From Hypsibius dujardini (taxonomy: Eukaryota; Tardigrada; Eutardigrada; Parachela; Hypsibiidae): a stretch of 20,355 nt of DNA. The DNA lies in NCBI GenBank assembly GCA_001579985.1, contig LRSR01005980.1:1-20355 (forward strand), in the 5' to 3' direction. The notes beneath the pieces are model-generated. The model was not told where the DNA came from, did no database searches, and saw only the letters and a program-made list of their open reading frames with translations. The translations under genes and the position numbers were made by a program. Shown here in pieces: positions 19,101-20,355 of this stretch. Positions within the stretch are counted from its first letter, which is position 1, and every line of letters starts with the position of its first letter.

Positions 19101-20173
19101 TCTGAAGCCCTGTCGGATGATTCGGAGATCGTGGTCAGCGACGGTAGCGACGAATATGACTTCGATCGATCAACTGAGAAGATGCCGGTGAAGAAGAACC
19201 GTCCCGTTGTCGTTTCTGCGGCTTCTGCTCCAACGGATGCTGATGACTTCGATCGATCAACTGAGAAGATGCCGGCGAAGAAGAACCGTCCCGTTGTCGT
19301 TTCTACGGCTTCTGCTCCAACGGATGATGATGACATCGTAGAGATTGTCCAGACCAAAGGGCCGGTAGTCGCAAAGTCCAAATCGGCTGTCGTAAGTAGC
19401 GCAACCGAATCTTCATCTGATATTTAATTCAGCTTTTTGGTTCGCTCACATATCTCACGCTAATTAACAGATTGAACCGGATAAAGCCCCCGAATCCAAA
19501 TCGAACGGCACAAAGAAGGCAACAGCGGCGTCGTCCAACGGATCCTCGACACCTGTCAAGAAAGTCCGATTAGCCTCCTCTTCGGATGATGACAGTGAGG
19601 TCGAAACGAAGAAACCACCGGTTAAGAAGGCTCCTGCCAAGGCGTCACGGAAGGCCGCGTCCGATTCTGATGAGGACGACTACTATGATGCGAAGAAACC
19701 GACGAAGCCGAAAGCGTCCAAGAAGGCTGATTCGGAGGAGTTCCAGCCGGCAGTTAAAAAAGCAGCACCGGCGAAAGAATCCAAGAAAGCGGCGGAAAAA
19801 CCGGCTGCTGTGAAGAAAGCGGCTCCCGTTAAGCGCAAGGCGGCAATCTCGGACAGCGATGATGACAACGCTCCGGGTACTTCCAGTAGCAGCCCAATTG
19901 ACAAGAAGGTAAGTTTTTGTCGCGATCAGTTTATTTGTATGCAGGTTTGTACTGTGTATTTTGTTTTTAATTATCAACAAATTGCTTTTACAGAAGAAGA
20001 GCGAGGGCAGCAAGAAGGCGGCGTTGGACGACAGCGACGAAGATATTCCCGTAGCCCGCTCCCGGCCTGGTCGAGCTGCTGCGGTAGCTGCGTCGCGGAA
20101 GGTGATGGCCGACAGTTCCATGGAGAATCTCGAGTCGGACAACGAGTCGGACTACTTGGAGACGATTGAATAA
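13132..20173 (+). CDS. TOP2: DNA topoisomerase II (type IIA, 18 coding exons, 1655 aa)
   Basis: The exons are 13132-13317, 13402-13580, 13660-13903, 13977-14192, 14279-14479, 14570-14671, 14901-15095, 15302-15538, 15683-16346, 16445-16715, 16803-17255, 17445-18033, 18111-18194, 18272-18493, 18704-18821, 19003-19391, 19471-19908 and 19994-20173 (TAA stop). All introns are GT-AG and the join totals 4968 nt in frame. The enzyme passes one duplex through a transient double-strand break in another, using ATP and Mg2+, in the nucleus. Visible parts: a GHKL ATPase with catalytic Glu 91 (in DEILVNAADN) and GGRNGYGAKL at 171-180; the transducer QTK loop at 397-399; TOPRIM EGDSAK from Glu 481 and DQDQDGSH with Asp 561, 563 and 565; and the winged-helix active-site Tyr 826 in SPRYIFTML (codon 16696-16698). 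A Lys/Ser/Asp-rich tail from about residue 1210 is typical of the regulatory C-terminal domain and carries QTTLEGF at 1328-1334, a PIP-box-like motif. Vertebrates have alpha and beta paralogues; one cannot be assigned here. The start ATG has A at -3. Confidence 0.97.
14688..14849. mobile_element. Foldback/MITE-like element, copy 2 (TOP2 intron 6)
   Basis: This 162-bp relative of the element at 2588-2751 has arms starting TACCAGGCAAACGCTCTGGG and ending in the exact complement. It has the same 17-base extra segment in the left arm and the same GTCGGGTGGC block further in. It lies inside the 229-base intron 14672-14900, 16 bases after the donor. The two outer TA dinucleotides again suggest a TA target duplication. 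Confidence 0.88.
19158..19331 (+). repeat. TOP2: 87-bp in-frame tandem duplication in the TOP2 tail
   Basis: Two adjacent 87-base units (19158-19244 and 19245-19331) encode residues 1373-1401 and 1402-1430. Each begins DFDRSTEKMP and ends in SAPTD plus acidic residues. Only a handful of substitutions separate them, so the duplication looks recent. It adds another basic patch (KKNRP) between acidic stretches in the disordered regulatory tail. Confidence 0.93.
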
Positions 20174-20355
20174 GGACAGTTTATCTCCACATCGTGTCTG
20201 GATATTTTCATTTTTCACGTCTTCATCTCATTTCTCTGAGCAATCCCCAATGGTCTCCTCTTATTTATGTTTTAGAACGCTTCTCAGGTGGTTTTGTAGT
20301 TATGGACTCTTTTTTGTTTGGTTTTCCTTTCCTCTTCGGCATATTTATACATCAG
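20174..20355 (+). other. TOP2: TOP2 3' UTR / flank
   Basis: This is AT-rich sequence after the TAA stop. No AATAAA or ATTAAA is present before the window ends, so the poly(A) site is either non-canonical or lies beyond it. Confidence 0.6.

Noticed and set aside
1-20355. A new multi-gene system
   Set aside because: The three genes belong to well-known, unrelated housekeeping families with normal architecture. I found no additional gene that could link them, and the intergenic sequence shows only repeats and small non-autonomous elements.

Overview
This is a eukaryotic nuclear window. Three intron-rich protein genes are visible, all with GT-AG introns and all encoding proteins closely resembling animal families. 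Two lie on the minus strand and one on the plus strand. Gene density, mostly short introns (about 50-500 bases) and metazoan-like motifs suggest an invertebrate animal with a compact genome. I cannot name the species from the sequence; an ecdysozoan such as a tardigrade or arthropod is only a guess.

Layout. 439-4051 (minus): NADPH-cytochrome P450 reductase, 10 coding exons, 702 aa, complete. 4052-6077: non-coding DNA upstream of that gene and downstream of the next; it holds a clear hAT-type non-autonomous element with an 8-bp target duplication. 6078-10172 (minus): mitochondrial ClpX unfoldase, 11 coding exons, 657 aa, complete. 10173-13131: a roughly 3 kb spacer between two divergently transcribed genes, with one short terminal-inverted-repeat element. 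13132-20173 (plus): DNA topoisomerase II, 18 coding exons, 1655 aa, complete. 20174-20355: the start of its 3' flank. I joined every exon by hand, and each gene model stays in frame from ATG to stop.

The three genes do not form a pathway: one is an ER electron-transfer flavoprotein, one a mitochondrial protease partner, and one a nuclear DNA topology enzyme. I see no operon, trans-splicing signal or gene cluster, and no undescribed multi-gene system. The unusual content is structural: (a) two copies of one foldback/MITE family, in introns of two different genes; (b) a 23-bp tandem array that repeats a functional 5' splice donor four times; (c) a 22-bp tandem array that copies the last codons and stop of the reductase into its 3' UTR; (d) a 28-bp x 7 intronic minisatellite in clpX; (e) an 87-bp in-frame duplication in the topoisomerase tail; (f) CTGT and AATC simple repeats.
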